Positions 62,701-64,000 of a stretch of 64,000 nucleotides of DNA are shown here, one piece after another. Source of the stretch: Micropterus salmoides (Eukaryota; Chordata; Actinopteri; Centrarchiformes; Centrarchidae); assembly GCF_014851395.1 (NCBI RefSeq), contig NW_024041262.1, positions 14,405,252 through 14,469,251 of the forward strand, read 5' to 3'. The notes under the pieces were generated by a model. The model ran no database searches, was not told the DNA's origin, and saw only the letters and a list, made by a program, of their open reading frames with translations. Numbering within the stretch: position 1 is the stretch's first letter; every line of letters begins with the position of its first letter. The position numbers and the translations under genes were made by a program.

Positions 62701-63480
62701 AGTTTCTCTTGTTACATGTCTTGAAACTGGCTAAACAGGCTTTAAAACTACAATTCAGACTCTGTAAACCAGGAATGGCTTCTATGGGAATATATATTTA
62801 ACAGATTCCCCCCGGTCCTATGCATTTATTTATTATATAAGTCTGAGCCAGTAGCTACACTACTTGAAAGACAGCATAAGGTCTTTTGTGAATTTGCTTC
62901 AACCAGAACATAAAAATAGGAATCTGACAAGCGTGTATTTAGTGCTGCCTCAACAGTTCAGCTAGAATAAAACACACAGCCCTGTTTCTAATTACTAAAT
63001 GATATGAATAATCATCATTGGGTACAGTATTTCTGTTATTGGGCAAAGTTGGTGTGTAAGTCATTACGTGAGAAAGATAAGCTTTCTTCTGTATCTAACC
63101 TGATGTCACCTATGATCATGCATCTTAATATGAGTTCAGTCAGAATGAATCAGTTTCGGGTTTGTCAAGAAAAATGGGAATCTGGGCTGTAGTATTCAAA
63201 TTTGGGGTCAGAGTCATTAACCATGAGTCAGTGACTTGCCTTGAAAGATCAAGGAGGCCATTCACATCTCACGACAGAGACCATCTATGATAGAGACAAG
63301 GGTTACACTCTCTGCCATCCACCTGTTATCATGTGACTGAAACCCCATGCTTATGTAATGTACTGACAAGACAAACTCCATGTCAACTGAACAACTCCAC
63401 TTGCTGAGGAAGGCCACAACATGTTGCAGAAAGCTTCAGAAACACCATTTATGTGGACCTTGTTATGTGAGTCTTATACA
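59735..63480. other. Intergenic; no gene recognised
   Basis: AT-rich sequence with only short open frames (60-81 codons), none with a recognised domain or plausible splice partners. Confidence 0.5.
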
Positions 63481-63481
63481 T

Positions 63482-63580
63482 TGATTTTGATTTTGATTTG
63501 ATTTGATTTGAAATCTTTATTTCGAACATGTAAGAGAAAGTATATAAAAAATAACAATAATAAAAAAATATATATATATA
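63482..63580. repeat. GATTT-rich tract and possible retroposon tail
   Basis: A run of (T)GATTT units is followed by aaatctttatttcgaacatg, a word common in teleost retroposon tails, then an A-rich stretch and (TA)n. It lies next to the SINE at 63603. Confidence 0.5.
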
Positions 63581-63602
63581 CACATACACAACATACTTCT
63601 AT

Positions 63603-63806
63603 CACATTTACTCATTTAGCTGACGCTTTTATCCAAAGTGACTTACAATTACTGTATATGTCAGAGGTTGCACACCTCTGGAGCAACTAGGGGTTGCTAG
63701 TTGTTAATCCACTGTGAGACACATTGGTGTCTCACAGTGGATACGAAACCGGGTCTCTCACACCAAAGGCATTTGTCTTATCCACTATACCATCACCACC
63801 ACATAT
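63603..63806 (-). mobile_element. tRNA-headed SINE, copy 2, with L2-type tail
   Basis: On the minus strand the head (tatagtggataagacaaatgc) and a degraded B box are followed by gagacaccaatgtgtctcac. The unit ends in a gtcactttggataaaagcgt...agctaaatga tail, the conserved 3' end shared by many teleost SINEs and L2-type LINEs. This copy is longer at its 3' end than copy 1 at 54080. Confidence 0.82.
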
Positions 63807-64000
63807 AGTGAAAGCTACAGTTAAATGCTTTTTTTGTAATGTGTTACTTAGCAACTCTAACATTTGAGTGACACCTTTGTTTATGACAAAGATCTTGTGT
63901 GCCATCTCCAAATTTTTAAAACTAATATGGTTTATGAAAATGCCACAATTACTTGTGTGCCAATATTGGCAACATACAGACTCGGAAGGTGAATTATACA

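Overview
The window is nuclear DNA from a ray-finned fish, most likely a teleost. Evidence: compact vertebrate genes with many exons and GT-AG introns, a cone phototransduction gene, CA/TA microsatellites, and interspersed repeats of teleost type (tRNA-derived SINEs, Tc1 and hAT MITEs, decayed LINE pieces, a solo LTR). No bacterial, CRISPR or operon-like content was seen.

Four protein-coding genes were reconstructed exon by exon. From left to right they are fra10ac1 (+, 3' half only, CDS 4418-8724), pde6c (-, 22 coding exons, CDS 22957-13073, 851 aa), rbp4 (+, 5 coding exons after a non-coding first exon, CDS 26933-29093, 192 aa) and cep55 (-, 11 coding exons after a non-coding first exon, CDS 40147-32996, 505 aa). 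All reading frames stay open through every predicted splice junction. As I recall it, the human 10q23.33 order is CEP55-FFAR4-RBP4-PDE6C-FRA10AC1. The block here matches in order and relative orientation, except that no FFAR4 is visible between rbp4 and cep55. fra10ac1/pde6c and rbp4/cep55 are tail-to-tail; pde6c/rbp4 are head-to-head.

Two of the genes serve vision: rbp4 carries retinol in plasma, and pde6c is the cone cGMP phosphodiesterase catalytic subunit. cep55 acts in cytokinetic abscission, and fra10ac1 encodes a nuclear, probably splicing-associated protein.

From about 40.85 kb to the right edge (23 kb) I recognise no host gene. This stretch holds a nested pair of inverted-repeat DNA elements with a LINE 3' fragment inside, a decayed Penelope-like reverse transcriptase fragment, a SINE with a perfect 12-bp target-site duplication, a solo LTR with a perfect 5-bp duplication, two tRNA-type SINE copies and microsatellites.

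The observations most worth checking are: a GC-AG intron in pde6c; a tiny last pde6c exon that supplies an unusual CTIC prenylation box through a weak donor; a hAT MITE that begins 20 bp after the cep55 stop codon and carries the first downstream poly(A) signal; and the absence of FFAR4. I found no convincing new biological system.
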